This document shows positions 22,879 to 29,990 of a DNA stretch of 49,661 nucleotides, in pieces; the stretch's first letter is position 1, and the number at the start of each line of letters is the position of its first letter. The DNA comes from an uncultured Oscillospiraceae bacterium. GTDB taxonomy: Bacteria > Bacillota > Clostridia > Oscillospirales > Acutalibacteraceae. The notes under the pieces are model-generated. The model saw only the letters and a program-made list of their open reading frames with translations. It ran no database searches and was not told where the DNA came from. The DNA is taken from assembly GCA_905198295.1 (NCBI GenBank), contig CAJKBW010000008.1:1-49661 (forward strand), in the 5' to 3' direction. Both the position numbers and the translations under genes were made by a program.

Positions 22879-24338
22879 AAAAGTGGACGACGGTTGCCTT
22901 GTCGGTTGCTGTGTTCTGTGCAGCGGCGCTGCCGATGACCGCTTTTGCTGCGGAAGGGGATGTTGCCAAAGTGGGTGACGATACCTTCCCGACGGTGCAG
23001 GCGGCAATTGACGCGGCCAACGGAAAAACGGTCACTCTGCTTGCGGATGCGCAGGAGAATATCACGATTGCGAAGGATACGACCGTCACACTGGATCTGG
23101 GAGCTTTCAAACTGACGAATAAGGATGCAAAGCATACCATTACGAATCAGGGTACACTGACGGTTGTGGGCACCGGTACGGTGGATAATGTCACCCATGC
23201 GCGTGCGGCACTGTGGAATGAAGGCACGGCGAACCTCAACGGCGGCACGTTTGACCGCAGCAAGGATGCGGGAACTTCGGCGGATCAGTCGAACAATAAC
23301 TCCTACTATACGGTTGTCAACCACGGCACCATGACCATCAACGACGGTGTGACGGTGCAGCAGCCCGGCAAGTTTTCCAGCCTGCTGGAGAACGGCTGGC
23401 AGAATGGTACCCAGAACACCAGCGGTGAACCTTCGGTGCTGACCATTAAGGGCGGTGCATTCTCCGGTGGTCTGAACACCATCAAGAACGACGACTACGG
23501 CCAGCTGACCATCGAAGGCGGCACCTTTACTAATGTGGCACAGGCGGCTCTGCTCAACTGGAACGAGGCGGAGATCTCCGGCGGTACGTTCAAGGTGGAC
23601 GAAGGCGCCCCCTATGTCGTACTCAACGGCTATCTGGATGACACGATGGATCAGGGCAAGCTGACCGTCACCGACGGCACTTTTACCGGCGGCGAAGACA
23701 CCGTCGCACTGGCCACAATGGGCGGCTCTGCCAACAGCGGTGCGATTGCCATTACCGGCGGCCGTTTTGACGGCGATATTATTCTGGCGGAAACGTCCGA
23801 CGGCGGATCACTGAAACTCGCGGGCGACGTGGTGGTCAATGGTGATGTGATCAATAAGGCCAAGGATGATGTCGTCATTGCCGGCGGCACCGTCTCCGGC
23901 ACTGTCGCCAACAATGGCGAAGGCAAGGTGGGCATCACCGGCGGTACGTTTGCGCACAAGCCGGACAGCGCACTGATTGATGAAGCCAGTGCAGTGGTCG
24001 GCTATACACCGAAACAGGGCGATAAAACATTTTATGTCGGTGCCGAAGCGATTGGCGCGCTGACCGAGAAGGTGGTATCCGGTGATACGCTGGATGTCCT
24101 GCAGGGCGATGTGGAGCTGAAAATTGACGCTTCCGGCGTCAAGGTGACCAACTCCGGTGAGGGTACGGTTAAGGTCAACGACGAAACGGTGACCGACGAA
24201 GGCTATACCACGCCGGAAAAAGAAGATGATGATATCACCAATACCGGCAACGGTCTGGAGATGGTGATTTTTGCAGCAGTTCTGCTGCTTGCAGCCGGCG
24301 GAGCGGCGCTCTTCTTCCGTAAGAGAAACGCGGCGTAA
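22863..24338 (+). CDS. Secreted cell-surface protein with beta-helix-like repeats and C-terminal anchor
   Basis: 491 residues. The signal peptide (about 1-28) is followed by AEGDVAKVGDDTFPTVQAAIDAANG, typical of clostridial pectate-lyase-like surface proteins. Next come many short repeats of the type LTIEGGTF, AEISGGTF, LTVTDGTF, AITGGRF and VGITGGTF, spaced as in a right-handed parallel beta-helix. The C-terminus has ITNTG (458-462), a hydrophobic helix (about 466-485) and FFRKRNAA, the architecture of a sortase signal but with Ile-Thr in place of Leu-Pro. The start ATG at 22863 follows AAAGGAGAC. No sortase lies nearby. An adhesin or glycan-binding role is likely but the ligand is unknown. 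Confidence 0.82.
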   Translation: MGKGLKKWTTVALSVAVFCAAALPMTAFAAEGDVAKVGDDTFPTVQAAIDAANGKTVTLLADAQENITIAKDTTVTLDLGAFKLTNKDAKHTITNQGTLTVVGTGTVDNVTHARAALWNEGTANLNGGTFDRSKDAGTSADQSNNNSYYTVVNHGTMTINDGVTVQQPGKFSSLLENGWQNGTQNTSGEPSVLTIKGGAFSGGLNTIKNDDYGQLTIEGGTFTNVAQAALLNWNEAEISGGTFKVDEGAPYVVLNGYLDDTMDQGKLTVTDGTFTGGEDTVALATMGGSANSGAIAITGGRFDGDIILAETSDGGSLKLAGDVVVNGDVINKAKDDVVIAGGTVSGTVANNGEGKVGITGGTFAHKPDSALIDEASAVVGYTPKQGDKTFYVGAEAIGALTEKVVSGDTLDVLQGDVELKIDASGVKVTNSGEGTVKVNDETVTDEGYTTPEKEDDDITNTGNGLEMVIFAAVLLLAAGGAALFFRKRNAA

Positions 24339-24350
24339 TCTGATCGGATA

Positions 24351-24386
24351 AAAAACACCGGCTTCCGAAAGGAAGCCGGTGTTTTT
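24351..24386 (+). terminator. Terminator after the surface-protein gene
   Basis: AAAAACACCGGCTTCC (24351-24366), GAAA loop, GGAAGCCGGTGTTTTT (24371-24386). A perfect 16-bp stem with a T tail, 12 bp after the stop codon. Its A-rich left side also makes it a terminator for the convergent recombinase gene. Confidence 0.9.
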
Positions 24387-24472
24387 GTGTTTGAAAATCA
24401 CAAATCAGACTGGGAAACGAGGGCATCCCGAAAGGGCACGCGAGCTGCTTCGTTCTGCTTTTTGAGGGAGGA

Positions 24473-25096
24473 TTACCCAGCCGCCTCGGTGAGCTGCTCG
24501 AGGTGGCGCTTGGCGGCAGCATAAAAACTGCTGCGCGGCATTTCGGTAAGCTCGAGCGCTTCGTGGATGGTGATATCCTTGCCCTTCCACATGGCGGCGA
24601 CCTCCGGGAAATCGTCCGGAAGCACCCGGCGCGGCCGGCCGAAGCGAACCCCGCGGGCTTTTGCGGCACGTATGCCTTCGCGCTGCCGCAGCAGGATGGT
24701 TTCGCGTTCATTCTGTGCCACAAAGGACAGCACCTGCAGCACAACGTCGGCGATGAATACCCCGACAAGGGAGCCCTCATCCACACGGGTGTCCAGCAGA
24801 GGCATATCCAGTACCACCACGTCTGCACGGACAATTTTGGTGATGAAACGCCATTCCTCGATGATCTCGTCATAGTTGCGGCCAAGGCGGTCGATCGATT
24901 TGACCACCAGAAGATCGCCGCGTTTGAGTCGGCTGTGCACGAGTCGCTGGTAGCGCGGTCGTTCAAAATCTTTACCGGACATCTTGTCAAGAAAAATGTT
25001 CCGCGGGATAACCCCGAATCCCAGCAGTGCATCCACCTGTCGATCTTCGTGCTGTTCCCGGGTCGACACCCGCGCATAACCGTACGTTTTTGCCAT
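24473..25096 (-). CDS. Small serine recombinase (resolvase/invertase family)
   Basis: 207 residues from the ATG at 25096; an extension to 25123 is unlikely. The catalytic serine is in YGYARVSTREQ (about residue 10). The other family motifs are present: DKMSGKDFERP, LVVKSIDRLGRNYDEI and NERETILLRQREGI. A C-terminal helix-turn-helix follows (ITIHEALELTEMPRSSFYAA). It appears intact. The length fits resolvases and invertases of transposons, plasmids or phase-variation switches. No transposase or inverted-repeat-bounded element is visible around it. It stands tail to tail with the surface-protein gene and has repeats over its own promoter. Confidence 0.9.
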   Translation of the reverse strand: MAKTYGYARVSTREQHEDRQVDALLGFGVIPRNIFLDKMSGKDFERPRYQRLVHSRLKRGDLLVVKSIDRLGRNYDEIIEEWRFITKIVRADVVVLDMPLLDTRVDEGSLVGVFIADVVLQVLSFVAQNERETILLRQREGIRAAKARGVRFGRPRRVLPDDFPEVAAMWKGKDITIHEALELTEMPRSSFYAAAKRHLEQLTEAAG

Positions 25097-25160
25097 ACTA
25101 TGCCTCACTCTCCCGAAAAACAAATATTCTCAACTGCCCTAAAAGCAGTTAATAGAGGGT

Positions 25161-25208
25161 ATTATACGATGTTTTTCGACAAATTTCGACACATATTTTT
25201 GCAAAAAT
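25161..25208 (-). promoter_or_regulatory. Recombinase promoter with direct repeats and palindrome
   Basis: On the minus strand the -10 TATAAT is at 25166-25161. Upstream lie two direct repeats (plus strand TTTCGACA at 25174-25181 and 25184-25191, 10 bp apart, one helix turn). Beyond them is a perfect 14-bp palindrome, ATTTTTGCAAAAAT (25195-25208). The cluster could be an operator or a recombination (res-like) site for the encoded recombinase. Confidence 0.5.
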
Positions 25209-25210
25209 GT

Positions 25211-25777
25211 TCAATTTCCAAACAATAAGGCCCGATAAACCGCGACAGTTTCCCGAAACCAGTATGGCAGCAGGCGGCGTACTGGTGAATGACATAAACA
25301 GGGGCCGGTCGGTTTCAAGCCGATGCGGCGGGCAAACAGCTGTGTGCGGAACTGATGGAATTCCTGTGTGGCGATCACAGTGCGGCGGCTCCAGCCCTCC
25401 CGCTCAATAATTGCGCAGGAAAACCGGAGGTTTTCGGCGGTGTTGACCGAACGGTTTTCCTCACGGATCCGTTCGGGTGCAATGCCCTGTGCCAGCAGGA
25501 AACTCCGCATTACCGAAGCCTCGCTTTGTGTTTCGTCCGCCCCTTGTCCGCCGGAGACGACGCAGTTGGAGGCGGGATTTGCCTCAAGATAGTCTGCCGC
25601 CGCCAGCAAACGGTCCCGGAGCATCCGGCTGGGCTGGCTGCCGCACACTTTGGCGCCGGGAACGATTACGGTAGCGTCCGCCGGCGGACGGCGCCGTGCG
25701 GCGGCTGCCATCAGCCCCGATGCGGCGGAGAAAGCCGCCACCGGTACGCCGATCAGACAAAGCAGTAAAGTCCGCAA
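25211..25777 (-). CDS. YdcF/SanA-family (DUF218) protein
   Basis: 188 residues from a TTG start at 25777, 5 bp after AAAGGAGGAAT, a very strong ribosome site that supports the rare start codon. An N-terminal hydrophobic segment (about 3-25) acts as membrane anchor or signal. The DUF218 core follows, with ATVIVPGAKVCGSQPSRMLRDR (about 35), CVVSGGQGADE, ENRSVNTAENLRFS and VIATQEFHQFRTQLF, all conserved in the family. YdcF-like proteins are linked to envelope functions and vancomycin-barrier phenotypes in enterics (SanA), but the reaction is unknown. The stop lies just before the recombinase operator region. Confidence 0.87.
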   Translation of the reverse strand: MRTLLLCLIGVPVAAFSAASGLMAAAARRRPPADATVIVPGAKVCGSQPSRMLRDRLLAAADYLEANPASNCVVSGGQGADETQSEASVMRSFLLAQGIAPERIREENRSVNTAENLRFSCAIIEREGWSRRTVIATQEFHQFRTQLFARRIGLKPTGPCLCHSPVRRLLPYWFRETVAVYRALLFGN

Positions 25778-25870
25778 GGGTATTCCTCCTTTTCCGGATG
25801 TATAGTGTGCATCGGCCGCGGCGCTTTATCCGCCGGCACTGCGGGCGGAATTGCGCCATTCGGAATAAAA

Positions 25871-25907
25871 AGTGCCGGCCGGAGCAGCCTCCGGCCGGTA
25901 CTTTTTT
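25871..25907 (-). terminator. Terminator after the NlpC/P60-like lipoprotein gene
   Basis: AGTGCCGGCCGG (25871-25882) pairs with CCGGCCGGTACT (25891-25902) apart from one G-T pair. On the minus strand it is followed by a T run before ATTCC. It ends the gene at 25986-26639. Confidence 0.75.
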
Positions 25908-25985
25908 GTATTGTGGACAAATGGTTATGCAACAAAAACCGATTAACAGGCGGAAAACGGGATGAGATCCCTTTCCCGCTCTGTC

Positions 25986-26639
25986 TCAATACCGGCGCGC
26001 GCCGACAAAGCGGTCGGTGAAGTATTTCCAGGACATGGTCTGCAGGGAGGAGGGAGAATCCGGATTGTTCGCCGCGACGAACTGGCCGTCGCCGACATAA
26101 ATGCCCGCATATTCCGCATTGCCTTCAGTCTCCATGGAATAGAATACCACATCGCCCGGCTGCAGATCTTTCATCTCCACGGCGGTGCCGGCCTTGAACA
26201 TATCGCCGGTACGGCGGGGGATGTCGATCCCCTTCTGCTTGAAGCAGTAGTACACCAGGCCGGAGTTGTCAAATTTGTCCGGCCCGGCCGCGCCGAGTTC
26301 AAACGGCTTGTCAACGAGGGTTTTGGCCAGTGCCGCAACCTCTGCTCCCTTACCGCTCGGCGTTGTCGGCTCGCTTGGCGTTTCCGGCTCGTTAGGCGTC
26401 TCCGGCTCATCCGGGTTTTCGGGCTCACTCGGCGTCTCCGGTTCGCTGGGATCGGGCTTTTCCGGCTCGCTGGATTCCGGTTTGGTCTGCTCGGGTTTGG
26501 TGGTCGTCGGCGTGGAAGCTGTAGTGCTGGGAGCCTTGGAGCCCGCATCCGACGAGTTGCCCTGCTGGGTGCAGCCGGCGAAGGCGGCTAAACACAGAAC
26601 CAGAGCGGCAAAACAGGCGATAATCGCTGTCTTTTTCAT
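25986..26639 (-). CDS. Lipoprotein with degenerate NlpC/P60 domain
   Basis: 217 residues. The lipoprotein signal has lipobox FAGC with Cys23. A Ser/Thr-rich stretch comes next, then a wall-spanning Pro/Glu linker of repeated EPETPSEP-like units (about 58-95), then an NlpC/P60 fold (about 98-217). The expected catalytic Cys of the FDCSG motif is Asn125 (FDNSG). The His of HVGIY is Tyr177 (EYAGIY), and the third residue (usually His in FIHA) is Ala189. The fold landmarks PRRTGDMFKAG, LQPGDVVFYS and RFVGARRY are all kept. It therefore looks like a binding-only paralogue of peptidoglycan endopeptidases. The ATG at 26639 follows GAGGAGGG. Confidence 0.85.
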   Translation of the reverse strand: MKKTAIIACFAALVLCLAAFAGCTQQGNSSDAGSKAPSTTASTPTTTKPEQTKPESSEPEKPDPSEPETPSEPENPDEPETPNEPETPSEPTTPSGKGAEVAALAKTLVDKPFELGAAGPDKFDNSGLVYYCFKQKGIDIPRRTGDMFKAGTAVEMKDLQPGDVVFYSMETEGNAEYAGIYVGDGQFVAANNPDSPSSLQTMSWKYFTDRFVGARRY

Positions 26640-26681
26640 GACATGACCCTCCTCATAAATTGACATGGTTTTCCTGATTAC

Positions 26682-26710
26682 AGTATAATCCGGCGTGCTT
26701 TAACAAGCAA
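26682..26710 (-). promoter_or_regulatory. Promoter of the NlpC/P60-like lipoprotein gene
   Basis: On the minus strand: TTGCTT (26710-26705), 17-bp spacer, TATACT (26687-26682), about 45 bp upstream of the start codon. Confidence 0.65.
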
Positions 26711-26809
26711 TTACAAAAGGATGACAATTTGATGACGAATTTTTAACTTGCCCGCTGCGGGAGCTGGAGACTGTTCGGTGAGGATTTTTGCGAAAAAAGG
26801 AAATTTTTC

Positions 26810-26838
26810 TTGCTTTTCTCTTGGTAATCGGCTAATAT
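26810..26838 (+). promoter_or_regulatory. Promoter of the sodium:solute symporter gene
   Basis: TTGCTT (26810-26815), 17-bp spacer, TAATAT (26833-26838). Transcription would begin near 26845, just before the palindrome at 26853-26873. Confidence 0.65.
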
Positions 26839-26852
26839 AAAAACATATTTGC

Positions 26853-26873
26853 TTTAAACCGTAACGGTTTAAA
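26853..26873. promoter_or_regulatory. Perfect 21-bp palindrome, operator candidate
   Basis: Arms TTTAAACCGT and ACGGTTTAAA around a single A. It lies about 8-28 bp downstream of the predicted start of the symporter transcript, a classic roadblock-repressor position. The symmetry and length suggest a dimeric regulator of TetR, MarR or LacI type, but no such gene is in the window. Confidence 0.65.
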
Positions 26874-26938
26874 TGGATAAAGCGAAGCTGGACAGGGGAT
26901 TTTCACTGTATCGGCGGCAGAGGAAGGAACGGTAGGCG

Positions 26939-28480
26939 ATGACAAGGGAGCATATCATTTGGATTACCATTGCGGCTTATGTGGTGTTTATGCTGGTGAT
27001 CGGTCTGATCAGCAGCCGAAGCAGCAAAGGGATGACTGCATTCACCGTGGGCGGGCGCAACGCAGGGGCGTGGATGTCGGCGCTGTCGTACGGCACGGCG
27101 TATTTTTCGGCGGTGATGTTCATCGGTTATGCGGGCGGCACGGGTTGGAAATACGGTCTTTGGGGCGTTCTGCCGGGCATCGGCAACGCGGTGTTCGGAT
27201 CGCTGCTGGCGTGGCTGGTGCTGGCCAGACGCACGCGGGAGACTACCCGGCGGCTGAAGATCAAATCGATGCCGCAGCTGTTTGAAAAGCGTTTCGGTTC
27301 GCAGCCGATGAAGCTGTTCTGCGTGGCGGTGATTTTTGTCTTCCTGCTGCCGTATTCGGCTTCGGTGTATAAGGGCCTGACCAGCGTGTGCGCGGTGCTG
27401 CTGAAGGTGGATGAGCGGGTGTGCATGGTGGTCATTGCGCTTGCGGCGGCGCTGCTGGTGATCCTCGGCGGCTATATGGCCACGCTGAAGGCGGACTTTG
27501 TGCAGGGCCTGATCATGCTTTTCGGCGTAGGGGCGCTGATTGTGGCGGTGGTACGGTGCCGGCAGGTCGGCGGTTTCACCGCTGGTATCGAAGCAATCGC
27601 CGCGAAAACTGGTGAACTGAACCTCGGGGTGCGGGATCATATCGGCCTGTGGGCGACAGTGCTGATGACCTCGTTCGGCACCTGGGGACTGCCGCAGATG
27701 ATCCATAAATACTACGGCATCCGAGACGATAAAGAGGTGAAACGCGGTACGGTGATATCTACCCTGTTTGCGCTGGTGGTTGCGGGCGGCGGTTATTTCA
27801 TCGGCTCGCTGTCCCACCTGTTTTTCAGCGAACTGCCCTCGCCGCCGGCGGGCGGAGCCGGCAATCCGGACTATCTGGTCCCGAATATACTCGCACAGGC
27901 AGGACTGCCGGATGTGCTGGTGGGGCTGGTGCTGGTGCTGCTGATTGCAGCGTCTGTGTCCACCTTGTCGTCGATTACCATCACCGCATCGTCGACGCTG
28001 ACGATGGATCTGGTCTGCCCGAAGCTGCTGCCGAAAATGGGCACCCTCGGCGCAGCGCGGCTGACCAAGGGGCTATGCCTGGTATTTGTGGTGCTGTCCT
28101 ATTTGATTGCCAATTCGCGCACGCCGATCCTCGACATGATGTCGTATTCCTGGGGAATCATTTCCGGCAGCTTTCTTGCTCCGTACCTGATTGCGCTGTA
28201 CTGGAAGGGAATCAACCGTGCCGGCGCGTGGGCGGGTATGCTCAGCGGCTTTGCGGTGGCCTGCCCGCCGGTGGTATGCAAGCTGCTGTTCCCGGCGGCG
28301 CAGCTGCCGTTTTTCGGGAAGATCGTCGACCTCGGCCCGCATTTCGCTTGCGCAGCGATGGCCGTGTCGCTGCTTGCATGCGTTGTGGTCAGTCGGATTG
28401 CCCGGGCGGCAGGCTGGAAATCAGCGGAGGAGAACCCCGGTTTTTACGCGTCGGCCCCCGAAGCTGCGGCGCAGACATAA
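26939..28480 (+). CDS. Sodium:solute symporter (SSS family)
   Basis: 513 residues with about 13 membrane helices. Family features include FTVGGRNAGAWMSALSYGTAYFSA near the N-terminus, then GYMATLKADFVQG and SVSTLSSITITASSTLTMDL, the latter in the helix carrying the second sodium site. It should import a small carboxylate, amino acid or similar solute with sodium. Immediately downstream is an aryl-acetate/2-oxoacid module, so an aromatic acid or amino acid is a reasonable guess. It has its own promoter, a palindromic operator candidate and a terminator-like hairpin after it. GAAGGAACGG precedes the ATG at 26939. Confidence 0.85.
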   Translation: MTREHIIWITIAAYVVFMLVIGLISSRSSKGMTAFTVGGRNAGAWMSALSYGTAYFSAVMFIGYAGGTGWKYGLWGVLPGIGNAVFGSLLAWLVLARRTRETTRRLKIKSMPQLFEKRFGSQPMKLFCVAVIFVFLLPYSASVYKGLTSVCAVLLKVDERVCMVVIALAAALLVILGGYMATLKADFVQGLIMLFGVGALIVAVVRCRQVGGFTAGIEAIAAKTGELNLGVRDHIGLWATVLMTSFGTWGLPQMIHKYYGIRDDKEVKRGTVISTLFALVVAGGGYFIGSLSHLFFSELPSPPAGGAGNPDYLVPNILAQAGLPDVLVGLVLVLLIAASVSTLSSITITASSTLTMDLVCPKLLPKMGTLGAARLTKGLCLVFVVLSYLIANSRTPILDMMSYSWGIISGSFLAPYLIALYWKGINRAGAWAGMLSGFAVACPPVVCKLLFPAAQLPFFGKIVDLGPHFACAAMAVSLLACVVVSRIARAAGWKSAEENPGFYASAPEAAAQT

Positions 28481-28485
28481 TGACC

Positions 28486-28516
28486 TTTCCGGGCGGCCGT
28501 TGCGGCCGCCCGGAAA
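28486..28516 (+). terminator. GC-rich hairpin after the symporter gene
   Basis: TTTCCGGGCGGCCG (28486-28499) pairs with CGGCCGCCCGGAAA (28503-28516). The stem is very stable but the T tract is weak (TTGTTG), so some read-through into paaK is possible. Confidence 0.6.
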
Positions 28517-28543
28517 TTGTTGCTGGTAAAAACGCCCGAAGCC

Positions 28544-28572
28544 TTTACATTTTGGCCCGGGCAAGGTAAAAT
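28544..28572 (+). promoter_or_regulatory. Promoter of the paaK-iorAB-ACT operon
   Basis: TTTACA (28544-28549), 17-bp spacer, TAAAAT (28567-28572), 58 bp before the paaK start codon. The symporter palindrome is not repeated here. Confidence 0.7.
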
Positions 28573-28629
28573 AGAAAGTTGTATGGGTTCCCGCCGGAGC
28601 ATACGGACGGGAGCAAACAGGAGGTAAGC

Positions 28630-29949
28630 ATGGCCAGTCAGATATGGAATCCGAAAATGGAGTGCATGGACCGCCGACAAATGGAGGCGCTGCAGCTGGA
28701 ACGCCTGCGGGAGCTTGTGGACTACTGCGACCGGAATGTCGAATTTTATCATAAACGGCTGTCGGAAGCCGGTGTAACCGCAGATAAGATCAAGACGCTG
28801 TCGGATATCCAGTACATACCTTATACCACCAAGACCGACCTGCGGGATAACTACCCGTTCGGCCTGTTCAGTGTGCCGACAAAGGAGCTGGTGCGCCTGC
28901 ATGCGTCGTCGGGTACCACCGGGAACCCGACGGTGGTGGGCTATACGCGGGAAGATCTCGATAACTGGGCGGAGCAGGTGGCGCGGCTGGTGGTGGCCGC
29001 GGGGGCGAGCGAGGAATCGATTGTGCAGATCTGCTTTGGCTACGGCATGTTTACCGGCGCGCTCGGCTTGCATTACGGGCTGGAGCGCATCGGTGCCACC
29101 GTGGTGCCGACCTCAGCCGGCAATACCGAAAAGCAGCTGAAATTCATGCGGGACTTCGGCACCGATACCATCGTCGCGACCCCGTCGTATGCGTTGTTCC
29201 TTGCGGAAAGCGCACACGAATCGGGCTTCCCGATGGAGGACTATAAGCTGACCCTCGGCCTGCTGGGCAGCGAGGGCTGTACGCCGGAGATGCGCACCCA
29301 GATCGAACAGCGGTGGGGGGATGGCTTTTTCGCCACCGATAACTACGGGATGTCGGAGCTCAACGGCCCCGGCATGTCGGGCGAATGCCGGGAGCGCTGC
29401 GGCTTACATATCAACGAGGACCACTTCCTGTGTGAGGTCATCGATGCGAAAACGCTCGAGGTGCTCGAGCCGGGCGCGACCGGGGAGCTGGTGGTGACCA
29501 ACCTCACCAAGCGCGGCATTCCGATGCTGCGGTATCGCACCAAGGATATCACCTGCATCGACTATGCCCCATGTGCATGCGGGCGGACCACCGCACGCAT
29601 GCATAAGATCATCGGGCGCACCGACGATATGCTGAAAATCCGCGGGGTCAATGTGTTCCCGACCCAGGTGGAAAGCGCGCTCATCGGGGTGACCGAGATC
29701 GGCCCGCATTACCAGCTGGTGGTACGGCGGGAGGGGTTTGCCGATACGCTTGAGGTACGGGTGGAGCTTGTGGACGGCGGCCTGCTCGAACATTATGCCG
29801 AGCTGGAGACGCTTCGGCGGCATATCCATGACCGCATTCGCGCAATTCTCGGCATCGAGATCAAGGTCAGCCTTGTGGAGCCGAAATCGCTTGAGCGTTT
29901 TACCGGCAAGGCCAAGCGCGTGCTGGATCTGCGCGACCAGAAAGCCTGA
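28630..29949 (+). CDS. paaK: Phenylacetate-CoA ligase family (AMP-forming)
   Basis: 439 residues from the ATG at 28630, after AGGAGG. ANL-superfamily motifs: LHASSGTTGNPTVVGYT (P-loop, about 94-110); YGMSELNG; LVVTNLTKRGIPMLRYRTKD; and the hinge/C-domain GRTDDMLKIRGVNVFPTQVE. The family activates phenylacetate or related aryl-acetates with ATP and CoA. With IorAB it could run forwards (acid uptake and activation) or help release aryl-acetate from its CoA ester. Gut clostridia commonly carry this ligase beside IorAB. The exact aryl substrate cannot be read from sequence. Confidence 0.9.
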   Translation: MASQIWNPKMECMDRRQMEALQLERLRELVDYCDRNVEFYHKRLSEAGVTADKIKTLSDIQYIPYTTKTDLRDNYPFGLFSVPTKELVRLHASSGTTGNPTVVGYTREDLDNWAEQVARLVVAAGASEESIVQICFGYGMFTGALGLHYGLERIGATVVPTSAGNTEKQLKFMRDFGTDTIVATPSYALFLAESAHESGFPMEDYKLTLGLLGSEGCTPEMRTQIEQRWGDGFFATDNYGMSELNGPGMSGECRERCGLHINEDHFLCEVIDAKTLEVLEPGATGELVVTNLTKRGIPMLRYRTKDITCIDYAPCACGRTTARMHKIIGRTDDMLKIRGVNVFPTQVESALIGVTEIGPHYQLVVRREGFADTLEVRVELVDGGLLEHYAELETLRRHIHDRIRAILGIEIKVSLVEPKSLERFTGKAKRVLDLRDQKA

Positions 29950-29990
29950 AGCGGCCCGAGCGGCCGAAAGACCTGTGGCAGAAAGGACAG

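Noticed and set aside
24340..25260. A complete transposon carrying the serine recombinase
   Set aside because: No transposase, terminal inverted repeats or target duplications were found around the gene.
26341..26500. A short tandem repeat that could be taken for a CRISPR-like or minisatellite array
   Set aside because: It is the in-frame Pro/Glu/Thr repeat linker of the NlpC/P60-like lipoprotein; the units vary and there are no spacers.
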